Of a stretch of 64,000 bases of DNA, positions 24,775-35,839 are shown in pieces. Made by a program: the position numbers and the translations under genes. Position 1 is the stretch's first letter; each line of letters opens with the position of its first letter. Location: positions 7,103,263 through 7,167,262 of the forward strand of contig OZ023180.1 in the NCBI GenBank assembly GCA_963995505.1, read 5' to 3'. This stretch comes from Hypericum androsaemum (taxonomy: Eukaryota; Streptophyta; Magnoliopsida; Malpighiales; Hypericaceae). Under the pieces are notes generated by a model. It was not told the DNA's origin. It worked only from the letters and a program-made list of their open reading frames with translations, and did not search any database.

Positions 24775-25640
24775 AGTATGTAACTGCCGCTACGTCATCT
24801 TCTGAAGCCAGTTAAACCTGTGAATGGTGAAGTGAGAGTGACTAAAAGAAAGATCTTAATAATCGGAAGAAGTCCCCTTTCAGTGGTGGCGGCCTTTTTC
24901 AAACGCTACATAACAGGTGTTCCGCAGCTAGCTTGTGAAGAAAAACATCTTGAGCGATTGTAATTCTTTGCCTGTTAAGGGCGATTTGCCCTGCTCATGC
25001 ACTCTTTAAACTTGCATTCCTCGAATTGCGGTTCATTCTGCTCATCGTTGGATCAACTCGAATCGCGTCGTCCTCCGTAATCTGGAATGTGCAGAAACAA
25101 GTTGGAGCAACAGAAACGTCCATCCTTTTTAGTTCGTCTGTTTCTAGCAGGTCCCTGATATAGCTTTTCATTGGGTGAAGCTTGCTTTAGCGACTTGTTC
25201 AAGTTTCATCCTGAGTTTTCCATTTAATTTTGTGTCTGCGTGCAAAGAATTTCTTTCCAAGGCATCAGAATAAAGTGAGTTTGCAAAGCGTAAATGAGTT
25301 GGCTAAGTTGTCTAGTTTGCAAGTGCCTTTTTATGTTTCCAAAGGTTAGTGAGCGGATAGATTATTAGATTTTCGAGCTCTTCAAACATACCACACCGTC
25401 AATGTCAATCTACTATGAGATGAAAGTTGTGCGAGTAACAATAGGTTATATTATTAACTCGTTCTATGAATATTTTAATATAACGAGTCATATTCATAAT
25501 TATGTTCATCAAAATTTCTCTCCATAAAGTAGCTAACATGCTTGCTCGAAAGACATTAGAGGACAGAACCAGAAATTTAGCTACATTATGATCCCGACAC
25601 AATATGTCACTACGACATTATTAGTAAAGAATAATAACGC
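24775..25640 (+). other. Aconitase 3' UTR and downstream spacer
   Basis: No coding sequence. An AATAAA at 25269-25274 is a candidate poly(A) signal, about 500 bp after the stop; earlier near-signals are possible. From about 25350 the sequence is AT-rich spacer up to the LINE. Confidence 0.45.
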
Positions 25641-25736
25641 ATAAATAGCTACCCAGATCAATGCAAGTCCCGGTAACCCTAATACTACCAACTTGCGGGT
25701 GGCAGATGTTCTGCCGTCCCCATATCAATGATATGA

Positions 25737-26999
25737 GGCAAATTACTCTCACGTCTCTGACATTTGGTCACTCTCTCTCTATGGTCCCTAATTTTTGGAA
25801 AATGATTTTTCCATCCTTAAGTTTTGATGATAATAGACTCTCGGCTCTCTGGAGCCAAAATATTTTTTTTTCTCCAGTGAACTCCCACCTGAAATGACCA
25901 AAACACCCTCCCTTGTTAAATTTTACTCTACCCCTTTTAAAAAATACTTCCATGACCAAATCATGAAGAACCCTAATTAATTTTAATGAAACAAAAATGT
26001 CAGCACATACATTCAACCTAAATAGAATCGCAGCACATACACCATGCTATGATTGCAGCAACACATAACAACTGAATCGAGGAGGAGAAGACCCAAAATT
26101 AGGAACTTGGGCCCTAAAATCAACGAATTAAGAATATCAAGAGCGTCGTCGTGCCGGATTTGACACCGGTGCCAGTATTCGATACCCATCTCATTGAATC
26201 CTAGGACGATGTCCACCTCCACATCATCACCGAGCTTCGCCCCAACTTTGACGCCGGTGTCGGGATTCGATACCCAGGAGCTCGCCGTCCTCGTCTATCG
26301 TGGCTTATCGTCGCTTGTCGATTGTTGAGGAGCTCGCCGTCTTCGTCTGCCATGGCTCGCCACGGCTCACCGTCGCCTTTCGATTGTTGAGGAGCTCGCC
26401 ATCCGAGGAGGATGGGAAGCTCCATGTCACTGTGCACCGTCCTCGTCTGTCGTGGTTCATCTTTTCACGACGGTCGCAGGGGGTGTCGTCCACCACCACG
26501 GCAGTCGAACCTCACCAATGCAGAGATATACTCGCTGCATTCATTAAGGAACCTGACGCTGCGTGGGTCCAGCTTCAACCACACCGGCAACGAACCTGGC
26601 CGACGGTGGAGGATTTAAATTTGGGAAAATTTGAATTTTTACGGCTGGTCTGGGTCGATTAATTGAATTCTTGGATAATTAATTTTGTCTGTTCTTATTT
26701 TTTTTTCATTTCTGCTTGCCTCCTTAAGCTTGGATGTTAATTGGTTTTGATTTGAAGTTTTGGTTTTGGTTGAGGTGCGAGGAAGAAGATAAGTGGGAAG
26801 GAAGAAGGGTTTTTTTTAAGTGGGAGGGGTATTTTGGTCATTTTAAGTGGGGGTTCGCCGGAGAAAAAGGAATATTCTGGCTCTAGGAACCCGAGAGTTT
26901 ATTATCATCAAAACTTAGGGACGGGAAAATTATTTTCCAAAAGTCAGGGACCCTAGAGGGAGGGTGACCAAAGGTCAAAGATGTGAGAGTAATTTGCCC
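25737..26999. mobile_element. MULE-like element with about 190-bp terminal inverted repeats
   Basis: The ends GGCAAATTACTCTCAC (left) and GTGAGAGTAATTTGCCC (right) open inverted repeats that can be followed for about 190 bp on each side (25737-25925 against 26999-26810). Flanking 9-mers ATGATATGA (25728-25736) and ATGATATAC (27000-27008) match at seven of nine positions. Long TIRs plus a 9-bp duplication point to Mutator-like elements. The interior is GC-rich with internal repeats and no transposase. A related terminal fragment lies at 49576-49760. Confidence 0.75.
26277..26425. repeat. Internal tandem repeats (about 62 bp) in the MULE-like element
   Basis: GAGGAGCTCGCC or a close form recurs at about 26277, 26332 and 26390, each followed by GTC.TCGTCTRYC-like and TCGATTGTTGA sequence. 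Just before, GATTCGATACCCA and ATTCGATACCCAT form a shorter repeat. The GC content is unlike the flanks, so this may be captured host sequence, but no protein family is recognisable. Confidence 0.5.
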
Positions 27000-29847
27000 A
27001 TGATATACCTCGCTTGGAACTGTTGAGGGCTCAGTGTACCCTCGACAGTTCAAGTCCTGAAGGGGCTAATAAAGAAACACCAACTGATGATTCTGTTCTT
27101 GATGAAAACGAAGCAGAAATCACCTAAAATAGATAAGATTAGGAGGAACTGTAGACTAGCTAATAGTTTTTATGTTGATCCTGTAGGAAGATCTGATGGT
27201 CTTGCTCTGTGGTGGTCCTCTGAGATTGATATTGAGATTTTGAATTATTCTAAGAATGTCATTGATGTTTATTGCACTGATTCTAAAACTGCTTTCTCCT
27301 GGTTCTCCACCTTTATATATGGAGAGCCAAATGCCTCAAAGGAAAAAAAAGTTTTGGGAGGATTTTGAATATGTTTATAAATCACCTGCATCCCCCTGGA
27401 TGTGTATGGGTGATCTTAATCTGATTGCTTATTAAGATGAAAGACAGGGAGGTACCTCTCCTAAAGCTTGGCAAATGGCTTTATTGCATAATTTCATTCA
27501 GGATGGGGAATTATTAGATTTGGAGTTCAAGAGAAACCCTTGCACTTGGTCAAATCTCCAAGAGGATCGTGATAACATGATGCAACGCCTAGATATGGTC
27601 TTGGTTAATATAAAATTGAGAGATTTATTTCCCAAAGCTCAATTAATACATGGTTTGATTTTAGGGTCCGATCATTGTTGCTTGTTTTTTAATACAAATT
27701 TTTATAAGATAAAAAAGACCCTTTAGATTTGAGAAGTTTTGGACAAAGGATGCCAATCTGTTATTGACTATTCTTGGTCCCCATTTGTGCATGCTATACG
27801 TACTAATGATCTTACAGCTTCGAGCAAGAATAGAACTGAGAACAGGAAGGCCAAGATTGTTCCAATGAGGCAAGAGTGCTCAAAGCACTACTGGAAAAAT
27901 TTGCTAACATGTCAGGCCAAGCTATCAACTTCCAGAAACCAAGCCTCTATTTTGCAAGATGGGAGCAAGACTGCGTGAAACATCAAATATGTGACATAAT
28001 GGAGATGCAACAAATGCCCCCGAATGACAAGTACTTGAGTCTCCCATCAATATGGGGTAGATCAAGAAAAGTGCACTAAACTTCTTGATGGAAAGATTGA
28101 GAAAGAAGACTTAGAGCTGGAAACAAGGTCTCATATCAATGGCTGGCAGGGAAGTTCTCATCAAATCTGTACTCTCTTCTCTTCCTTGTTATATAATAAA
28201 ATGCTTGTTGTTCCCCTCGACTTTTTGTGATAAGCTGAATAGTACAATATCACGGTTTTAGTGGTCTGGGGATATTGAAAAAAGGAAAATACATTGGTTA
28301 AGTTGGGACAAACTTACCATTTCCAAGAAATCAGGAGGATTGGGTTTCATGGACTTAAGAATTTTCAATCTTGCTCTTTTGGCTAAGCAAGTTTGGAGAT
28401 TATTTTCAAACTAAAACTCCTTATGCTTTAAAGTTTTAAAAAGACTTTATTTTCATAACATTGACATGATGCATGCTACAAAAAGAAATAGACCTTCTTG
28501 GGTTTGGAATAGTCTCATTCAAGGCAGGAATGCACTAATTGATGGCATTATTTCTAGAATAGGTGATGGGAATACCACCAACATATGGTCTGAACCCTGG
28601 GTTCTAGATTTGCCCAATGCTAGAATCTCCTATGCTCCAAGTCATAAGTTTAATGTTGAGTCAATGGCTGATTTGATCTATTTTTCTACTAGGACTTGGA
28701 GGTTGGACTTACTGCAACATCTTTTCACTCCCATCGAGCTGCATGCCATTTCCAAGGTCAGGATTTGTGGCATTGGCAACCCTAACAAAATTCTCGGGAG
28801 ATACTCCATAGATGGAAATTACACTGTACGCAAAGGTTATCAAGTCATGAAGAGTCAGCAAATGTCCAGGAGAAGAGTCAATGTGGCTGGCCCGAGCTCT
28901 GCACCATTCGACCATAGAATTTGGAACAAGCTATCGAAGCTAAATGCTCCCCCAAAGATAAAGAACTTCATCTAAAAAGCTGTGAAGAATGCTATCCCTA
29001 CATCAGAGAATTTACGAAGGATGAGTCTCTCTACCCATTCAACTTGCAAAGTTTGCTTTAATTCTGATGAATCTGTGTTGCACATAGTTTTTGAACGTCC
29101 TCACTCTAGAGCTACATGGCTAGCTAGCCCTCTAGGATATAGATTTAATCCACAGATTCATCTGTATTTTGGTTGCTAGTTGAACAACATTTTTGAAACT
29201 GCCAAGAGTTCTGAGACTCATGACATTGCATCCTTAGCTACACACATCTGCTGGGCTATATGGTTGGCTAAAAACTCCTACATTTTCGAGGATATTAAAC
29301 CTTTCCCACTGAAAGCTGCTTCACAAGCTACTTAGTTGTGCTATAATTTTTTTGTAGGTCTGTCGACATCTTGTACTGGTTAGGAATGTGAATACGATGA
29401 ACACAACTTCATGGACTGCTCCTCCAGGAGATGACGTGAAGTTCAACACTGATGCTTCTTAGGTCAAGGAGAACTCTGAGGTCGGGTTTGTTGGTGTTGC
29501 TAGAAACTCTGATGGCGTTATTGTGTAACGTCGTGATCTTCTGATATATGCCAACTCTTCCGTGGAGGCTGAACTTAGAGCCATTCATTTAGCTCTACAG
29601 ATGGCATACGAGGAATACAAGACAAGGTTGCTTACAATCGAGACTGATTGTTTGGTGGCCTTATTATTTAAAAAAAATCCTAACCCCCAAGTGGATTGGC
29701 AAGTAGCCAACCCGGTTACAGAGATGCACTATACTTTGGCTAATCTACCCTTTTGTACACTTAGTGATATTCCGAGGTTACATAATCAAGTCTCTAATTG
29801 GTTATGTAAACAAAGTAGACTAGGTGCTCTTCCAAGGGATTGGGGCC

Positions 29848-31210
29848 TAGACCTGACCACGGTTCGAGTTCGCACAAATTTGAATCAAAATTATTTGAAT
29901 TTGAATTTATCAAAATCGTAAACCATATTCAATTCGTTCAATGATGAATCGAATACGAATTATGAACCTTCGAATTCGAATGGATTCTTTAATTTTTAAT
30001 ATTTAATAAAAAAATTCCAAAATTTTCATTTTTTTGACAAAGTTCAAAATTTCAAATTTTTTGAAATATTTCAAAATAGGTTTACAGTTTAACATTTTTG
30101 GAATAAATAAATAAAATATAAATTGAGCTTGCACTTAATATATCAAATTAAGTTATCTACGTAGTGTTAATGTTAGTGTTAGAGTTAGGGTTAGAATTTG
30201 GGGTTAGTGTTAGGATTAGTGTAGTATTAAAGTTAGGATTTATGGTTAGCGTTAGGATACGGTTTAGAGTTAAGGTTAATGTTATGGTTAGACCTTAGTG
30301 AATCTTCTGGGTTGCATATATTGGAGACCTCCCGAGTTGTATATTCAAGAGAAAGAATTGAGATTTAAATTAATTGTGTAAATTTTCAAGAATGGAATGG
30401 AGTATTTATAGTATTTTGAAGTAAATATTTATTTAAAAATAAAGAAAAATCAAAACAATAGCCTACTTTTCCCGACTGGATGCAAAAATTTACACATATC
30501 TTAACGACCTGACAATTGCATAAACAATTAGATGAAAATGTAAAAAAAGGTTGTATAAATTCTCTTTTATTTTGCAAAGTAACAAATCTACATAAAGTTG
30601 AATAAATAAACATAAAGTTGAATAAATAGACTAGTTTGGGTTAAAATAAAATAGTAGTAAAACTGTCTTTATTTTTTGCATTTTTTCAAATTATTTTTTG
30701 AGATTATTTTTCAAAGATTTTGATTTTCTTCGAATTTATTAAAAACTAATAAAAATACAAAAAATTATTAGAGTTGACAACTATAAAAGCTTTTTTTTAG
30801 AGGAACAACTATAAAAGCTAATGATGTAAATATTGACGCGCTAAAAGAAGGAGATGGGATGGGACTTGATGGGGTACAAAAACGGACTACTATGAACTAT
30901 ATGTCTATATAAGCTAATGATGAAAAAAATTGACGCGTCAGAACTTGTTTTTCTATTCTAAGTCATTATGATGGGGACAGGTGAGGGAAGACTAGTGATG
31001 GACGTATCCCTATTTTTTATTTTATTTTTTCATAATTTGTCGAATCAAATTCGAATTGAATTTTCTGGTTCGACGAATTTTAGAAATCTTGAACCGTATT
31101 CAATTCATCTTTGGACGAATTCGAATCGAATTTTCAACGAATCGAATTGAATTTTTAACGAATCGAATTAAATCACGAATCAGATTCTAACAATGATCCC
31201 AACTTGATAA
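29848..31210 (-). mobile_element. hAT-like non-autonomous element, reverse orientation, about 1.36 kb
   Basis: The end at 29848 starts TAGACCTGACCACGG, the complement of the right end of the 15967 copy. The other end (31100-31210) is the reverse of the AATGCGATTCG-rich left end, but its last bases (ATGATCCCAACTT) are diverged and no 8-bp duplication is visible. Read in reverse, 30430-30330 keeps TATAAATAC plus a leader similar to 4136-4190, and 30160-30040 matches the region just after the transposase relic of 3700-5190. The transposase itself is replaced by a telomere-like tract. Confidence 0.65.
30165..30295 (-). repeat. Degenerate telomere-like tract in the second hAT derivative
   Basis: Irregular TTAGGG / TTAGTGTTAG / GGTTAGAGTTA units over about 130 bp on the plus strand, the reverse counterpart of 16205-16375. 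It occupies the place where coding sequence lies in the longer member. Confidence 0.7.
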
Positions 31211-31539
31211 TCTTATGTATACATGCTTTCCCATTTAATTTATAGGGAAAAGTTCACTTAAGTACTCTGTAGTATCACAAAAAATTAAGTTAGTATCATG
31301 TGGTTTAAAATGTATCAATTGAGTCAAACTTATTCCAATTAACATCAATTAGAGGCCCGGACAGCTGCCCGAACCCTGCCCGTCTTACCCGAACCTTGAC
31401 CGGCCACGTGAACCAGCCACATCAGATTTTTCTGATGACTTGGCGCCACGTGTATACCCAATCTCTCTCCTCTTCCCCCTCTTCTCTTCTTCCTTCGTCC
31501 TCTCTCTCTACATCCTCACCGGCGGGAAGAAGCTCCCCG

Positions 31540-31920
31540 GGCTGTCCCCTCAGCTTCCGGCGTTGGTACTACCATCCCGCCAGGGAAACACCCATCCCAT
31601 TGGAGACCCCGTTCTCCCAACACCCTTCGTATCGGTTCGTATTGGCCCACAACAATGCCCCCTTTTCGGAGATGACCCTACCATGCCTCTCCCCATTGTA
31701 CTCGTTCTCGTTCCTCCACACGTACCACCCCTTCCCCTCCTAGAGGTTCTTCTTCCTCCCGCCCTCGTAGAGGTCACCGTTGGCGTATCTCTTCTGGCCG
31801 AACTCGTGCTTTCGATCGGCGAGCCAGGATCCCCGTTAGGTATCTTCATCGGTGCAGATGAAGGTCCCGAAACCCTCCATCCGGCCGGACCGAAACTCCC
31901 CTTCGTAGGAGCAGGAGTCG
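31540..31920 (-). pseudogene. Captured PIP5K-like MORN-repeat fragment
   Basis: Minus-strand frames give CSYEGEFRSGRMEGFGTFIC (about 31910-31850). After a +1 shift they give [20 protein letters not shown] and YEGGRKKNL, then WYVWRNENEYNGERHGRVIS and EKGALLWANTNRYEG (to about 31620). These are consecutive MORN-type repeats ([25 protein letters not shown]). The wording is that of the N-terminal MORN domain of plant phosphatidylinositol-4-phosphate 5-kinases, which make PI(4,5)P2 at membranes. No kinase domain is present. At least one frameshift and one stop (after KKNL) break it. Upstream sequence to about 32260 is Ala/Glu-rich and may be more of the captured exon. It is not expected to make an enzyme. 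Confidence 0.75.
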
Positions 31921-32357
31921 GCTTCGGTGAGGCAGAAAATGGAAGAAGCAGGGGAGAAGAGTGGGCAGTCCTGGGCGAGGGCACGGGGGCGTGGATTTGG
32001 CATCGTTGAGGTCCTGATCGCCGGAGTGGGAGAGAGAGGCAGCGGTCTCTTCGGGAGCCTCGCCGACCAGGTCCCCAACATCCTCCCCCTCCCCCAAAAT
32101 TGCCTCTCCCTCTGTGTCTCCCTCTAAAGCTCCAGCTTTCGCTCCCGCCTCGGTCGTCCCCTCCTCGGCTCCAATCAGCTCCCCGCCGTCTCCGACAGGC
32201 AGCGCGGCCTCCACTCCCCCGAACGGCCCTGCCTCTACCAGAGGAGCCGCTCTCTTCACTTTCGTCAGCTTTGTTGGTGTAGATCTGAGCTTCTACTTGC
32301 TATTTCTAACGTCAGTATTATTATTGGAATTTCGGGTTCAGAGAAATTTGTCCTGTT

Positions 32358-32412
32358 GAAAGAAGAAGAAGAAGAAGAAGAAGAAGAAGATGAGGAAGAA
32401 GAAGAAGAGAAA
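32358..32412. repeat. (GAA)n microsatellite
   Basis: About 55 bp of GAAGAA with a few interruptions, inside the Pack-MULE near its right inverted repeat. Confidence 0.9.
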
Positions 32413-32707
32413 ATGAGGAAGGAGAGACGGACAGGGTTCGGGCAAGACGGACAGGGTTCGGGCAGCTGCCCGGGCCTCTAATTGATTTTAATTAGAATAA
32501 GTTTGACTCAATTGATACGTTTTAAACCACAGAGTACTAACTTAATTTTTCGTGATACTATAGGGTACTTAAATAGACTTTTTCCTAATTTATATGATGA
32601 AGTATGTTTTCCCTCAAAAAAAAAATCAATGTATACCTTCCCGACTATAAACAAAAAGTTGGTTCAAATAACATTGATTAATTAACACAGGAAAAAAAAA
32701 CCATTAA

Positions 32708-33115
32708 CTAATGCTCCTCAGGAATGCTCTCAAGAGCTGGTCTCCAATTAACATAAAGTTGACCACTTTCTCCAACTTGAGGAACCCTACTACCTTCCTC
32801 CAACCTCACAACTCCCACCAACTGCTTCAACGAGGTGCACTTGAGATCCTCCCTGTGCCTCAAAATGTGCTTCAGCTCTTCTCTAGTGACCACAACTCGA
32901 ACCCTCCTCACCCCACCTCCTTTACGCGTCTCGCCAACGTCCCCTCCAACCTCGTCCTCACCTTTATCGCCATGATCGTTACTGCAACTCTTTTGCTTCT
33001 TCTTCTTACGTATTCTGATCGTAACCATGTTCTCTTTTTCGCCTTCCGGATTCGTCGAGTGATCCTCTGGCGCGTGGGATGCGTTGCGTGCTTTAGTTTT
33101 CATGCAGTTTCCCAT
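32708..33115 (-). CDS. Small MGNC-start protein, 135 aa, possible DUF4228/PADRE-like
   Basis: Single-exon frame. An upstream in-frame Met exists at 33244, but I chose 33115 because MGNCMKTK opens with the N-myristoylation/palmitoylation motif typical of this group. The leader between the two lacks protein character and overlaps the TATA region. Residues 30-75 are Lys/Glu-rich. 75-135 hold RVRVVVTREELKHILRHRED (about 78-97), an LKQLVGVVRLE strand, and the end WRPALESIPEEH. This layout is found in uncharacterised plant proteins related to the DUF4228/PADRE group, some of which are stress-induced. Myristoylation would place it at the membrane. No introns. The function is not known to me. Confidence 0.8.
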   Translation of the reverse strand: MGNCMKTKARNASHAPEDHSTNPEGEKENMVTIRIRKKKKQKSCSNDHGDKGEDEVGGDVGETRKGGGVRRVRVVVTREELKHILRHREDLKCTSLKQLVGVVRLEEGSRVPQVGESGQLYVNWRPALESIPEEH

Positions 33116-33220
33116 GGCCGTGAGTGTGTTTGAAATGGAGAATTTGGTTTGGAAGAAGTTCAGATGGTTTCTTTCTCTTGGGATGGAGGGAAGGGAGGAA
33201 AGACGAAGTTGATGGTTGAT

Positions 33221-33234
33221 TATATATATATAAA
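33221..33234 (-). promoter_or_regulatory. TATA box for the MGNC-start gene
   Basis: On the minus strand TTTATATATATATA lies about 106-119 bp before the chosen ATG, a normal plant distance. It supports starting translation at 33115 instead of 33244, which would lie upstream of the TATA box. Confidence 0.65.
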
Positions 33235-34210
33235 GGGAGAGCACGTTAAGAACCGGATTAAACGGCGGGTATTTGGAATGAGGAAGTTCATTTTGGTGGA
33301 AAACGCGTGTTATATGATTACTATAAGTCTATAACACTCGTCTTTGGAAGTTGTTTTAATTCATTAGGTCTCGAGTTGGAGTTCTTGAAAATGTATCACT
33401 GTTAAATATTTATCGCGAGAATTTTGCCATCTTTTAGGTCCGCCTTGAATGTAGATTGGTCACTCAATGAGTATATAGATACCATATTGTATCAACACAA
33501 ATTAGATCAACTAACAAACAAAGTTATTCAAAAGCACAATCAAGATATCTAAAATTTAATCATTAAAAATATAATATTATTCAATACGTATTAAGGAAAA
33601 TTTTTCACTATTCAAAAACTTAAAGTATAATAATATCAGCCAAAAAAATTAAACCGTGTCGTGCGCGACTTTTAGTCCTTGTTTACCCGTCGGTTGGAAT
33701 AGGACAACCGGTGGATATGTTTGATGATCTGTACACTATTGCGTTGTTTCCCTTAATATTTTCCTTAATTTCTGATTGACTGAGAATTTTTATTCAAACT
33801 ATTGATGTTAATTATTACTTTTTTTCCCTTAAGATACAACAATCAATTAATTTTTTCAGTGGTGACGCGAGCTGCTTAACTGCTAAAGCATCAGCATGCA
33901 TGTTAGAGTTTGAGATTAGTTGATCTAACTAATCCCAAGAAATTAACTTATGGACACGATGGTTTGCTACTTGCAATCATCGATTGGGCGACGTTGACCT
34001 GCACTTTTAATTTTGACACTCTTTGTATAGTGTCTTTTTTTTCCAAAAAAAAAAAGATATATAAGTCAAAGACAACAGAGATTGAGTTGGTCATGTATGG
34101 ATGTTGCGTGCCGGCATTATGTGGAGGAGGTGGGTTCATTGCATATTTTGTTGTATGCTTCATCTTAAGGCACCAATCAGAACTTGGTGACCATATATCA
34201 TGTTTTATCT
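33235..34210. other. AT-rich intergenic stretch
   Basis: Upstream region of the 32708-33115 gene, then AT-rich DNA. Several short frames are open, but none has a recognisable domain. 34201-34210 is the left target duplication of the next element. Confidence 0.4.
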
Positions 34211-34662
34211 GGTTTTTTTTCCTAAAAAGTGTTAAAAAAATATTGACTAGTCTGGTGTTCTCGAAATTTTTTTACCAATCTGGTGTTCGTCAGAGAACTG
34301 CCAAATTTTGCCGTTTCGTGTCACTGGAAAACGGCAGTATATCGCCTTTCTATACATGAAAACGGCCAAAAATGACCGTTATCCGAAAAAGGTAGATTTT
34401 TTCCGTTTTGTATTACCGAAAAATGGCCAAAAATTGTCGTTCTCCAGAAAATGGCAAATTTTTGCCATTTTGTATCACCGGAAAACGACCAAAAATTGTC
34501 GTTCTCCGAAAAATGGTCATTTTTGGCCTTTTTGTATCACCGGAAAACATCAGATTTTTGCCGGTTTCTGGCCTGATACAAAACGGAAAAATTTGGCCGT
34601 TCTTTGACCAACACCAGATTGGTGAAAGAATTTTTTTTAACACCCTTTGGAAAAAAAAAACC
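34211..34662. mobile_element. 452-bp MULE-like MITE with 10-bp target duplication
   Basis: Inverted ends of about 100 bp start GGTTTTTTTTCC...GTGTTAAAAAAA and include ACCAATCTGGTGTT on both sides. TGTTTTATCT is found exactly at 34201-34210 and 34663-34672 (a 9- or 10-bp duplication, depending on where the end is placed). The centre is a tandem array. No coding capacity. Confidence 0.8.
34300..34610. repeat. Tandem array of about 62-66-bp units inside the MITE
   Basis: About four to five degenerate units, each with TTTTGTATCACCGGAAAA (or a variant), a GGCCAAAAAT / GACCAAAAATTGTCGTTCTCC block and AAATGG. Units alternate in partly complementary halves, so the array can fold on itself. Confidence 0.7.
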
Positions 34663-35040
34663 TGTTTTATCTCTCCCAACAAATATCGTAGTTTTCTTAA
34701 AGATTTTAACTTAAAAATTCTTGATTAAATTAGAATAAATTATTACTATGTAAATACTTGAACCAAAAATTCATTAATTAATTTAAAATAACTATTTAAA
34801 ATTGTTGACCACATATTATGTTGGTAGCGCCTAGAACGTTTAAACAGTTAAATCGGTGCCCTCCACATGGGTTAGGTCACTACTCTCTTGCATTTTGTCT
34901 TGATTAGAACATGGGTTCCGATTCTCAAAAAAAGAACATGGGTTCGAGAATCGAGATGGAGGCGGCGCGAAGGTTCTCCTATCTGTTCACACTCCCCAAT
35001 GTTGCTTGCTGCTATAATACCTACATTTTCTTTTTAATTT

Positions 35041-35625
35041 TTTTTATTTCGGTCGCTCGAACTCGATCGGCTTTTGACTTCAAACAAAATTTTGACATCG
35101 TTACACTCCGTATTTGGAAAAGTTATAAACTATAAAGTTGTAGATATACGTCTCAGTTTTGCACAGAAACTTGAATCAACTCAATCAGAATCCGGAGTAA
35201 AAATTTGTATCTCCCAACTGAAATTAGTCGATCGAACTCGATCGGCTTTTGACTCCAAATTTATTTTTGACATTCTTACACTTTGAATTTGAAAAAATCA
35301 TAAACTACAAAGTTTTAGATATATGTCTCAGCTTTGCATAGAAACTTGAATCACCTCAATCGGACTCTGGAGTAAGAAGCTGCAAAAATTACTTTTTTTC
35401 TTCTCTTGTACTTTGATTTAAAAAGTAATTTTTGCAACTTCTTATTCTGGAGTCCGATTGAGGTGATTCAAGTTTCTATGCAAATGTGAGACATATTTCA
35501 AGTTGCTGCGCAAAGCTGAGACGTATATCTACAACTTTGTAGTTTATAACTTTTCCAAATACGGAGTGTAACGATGTCGAAAATTCGTTTGAAGTCAAAA
35601 GCCGATCGACCGAAATTAAAAAAAA
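35041..35625. repeat. Large foldback of a 175-bp module (two direct, one composite inverted copy)
   Basis: Copy A 35053-35227 and copy B 35228-35397 are direct repeats (period 175). 35419-35495 is the reverse complement of the end of B (spacer about 20 bp), and 35497-35625 is the reverse complement of the first part of A. Landmarks are AACTCGATCGGCTTTTGACT, AAACTATAAAGTTGTAGATA, ATAGAAACTTGAATCACCTC and TCGGACTCTGGAGTAAGAA. The same module occurs at 45185-45680 and 47685-48026. No coding. It would form a hairpin with over 70 bp of inner stem. Confidence 0.85.
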
Positions 35626-35734
35626 AACGTGTCAGGGAGGCGACCTATAAGCAGGTTGTTTCCTTTATTTTAATTTTTTTAAGGCACACAGAGGGAGTCG
35701 ACTTGTACATGGGTCGTCTCGCTATTTTTATTTT

Positions 35735-35830
35735 TTTTGAATTAAATTTTTGCCTATTTTGGGAATATATTAAAATTTTTGCCTATTTAGAGAATATATC
35801 TAAGTTTTTTGCCTATTTTGGAAAAAATCC
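35735..35830 (+). repeat. Short tandem repeat around TTTTTGCCTATTT
   Basis: Three units of about 35 bp (TTTTTGCCTATTTTGGGAAT, TTTTTGCCTATTTAGAGAAT, TTTTTTGCCTATTTTGGAAA). The wording resembles the arms of the foldback at 3498-3664. Confidence 0.6.
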
Positions 35831-35839
35831 ATAATTATT

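Larger units (their letters stand above)
25640..29847 (+). mobile_element. Decayed LINE (+), interrupted by a MULE-like insertion
   Basis: The ORF2 start can be read at 27000 (ATG ATA TAC CTC GCT TGG AAC TGT, then TGA where Arg is usual). It continues as LKGLIKKHQLMILFLMKTK with the endonuclease. 27480-27720 gives the endonuclease end (CTWSN, RLDMVLVN, GSDHCCL). Much of the RT is deleted around 27740-27870. 27876-28075 is the late RT (MSGQAINFQKPSLYF). 28290-28440 matches the [20 protein letters not shown] region. 28466-29180 is the linker and zf-RVT (SWVWNSLIQGRNAL, CKVCFNSDESVLHIVFE). 29400-29845 is RNase H (KFNTDAS, EAELRAIHLALQMA, IETDCLVA, RLGALPRDWG). Many stops. The 1263-bp element 25737-26999 sits exactly at the ORF2 start, and the 3' end meets the hAT-like element at 29848. 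Confidence 0.85.
31245..32585. mobile_element. Pack-MULE, 1341 bp, with perfect 9-bp target duplication
   Basis: The terminal repeats open GGGAAAAG / GGAAAAAG and stay alignable for about 120-150 bp, including AATTGAGTCAAACTTATTC and GGCAGCTGCCCGGGCCTC-like blocks near the inner limit. TAATTTATA occurs exactly at 31236-31244 and 32586-32594, the 9-bp duplication expected of Mutator-like elements. No transposase is present. The GC-rich interior carries a reverse-oriented fragment resembling the MORN-repeat region of plant PIP5K, so this is a gene-capturing element. A diverged relative lies at 39266-39993. Confidence 0.85.

Noticed and set aside
31440..32009. Long plus-strand frames across the Pack-MULE interior.
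   Set aside because: They are shadows of the GC-rich captured PIP5K-like fragment, which reads as MORN repeats on the minus strand.
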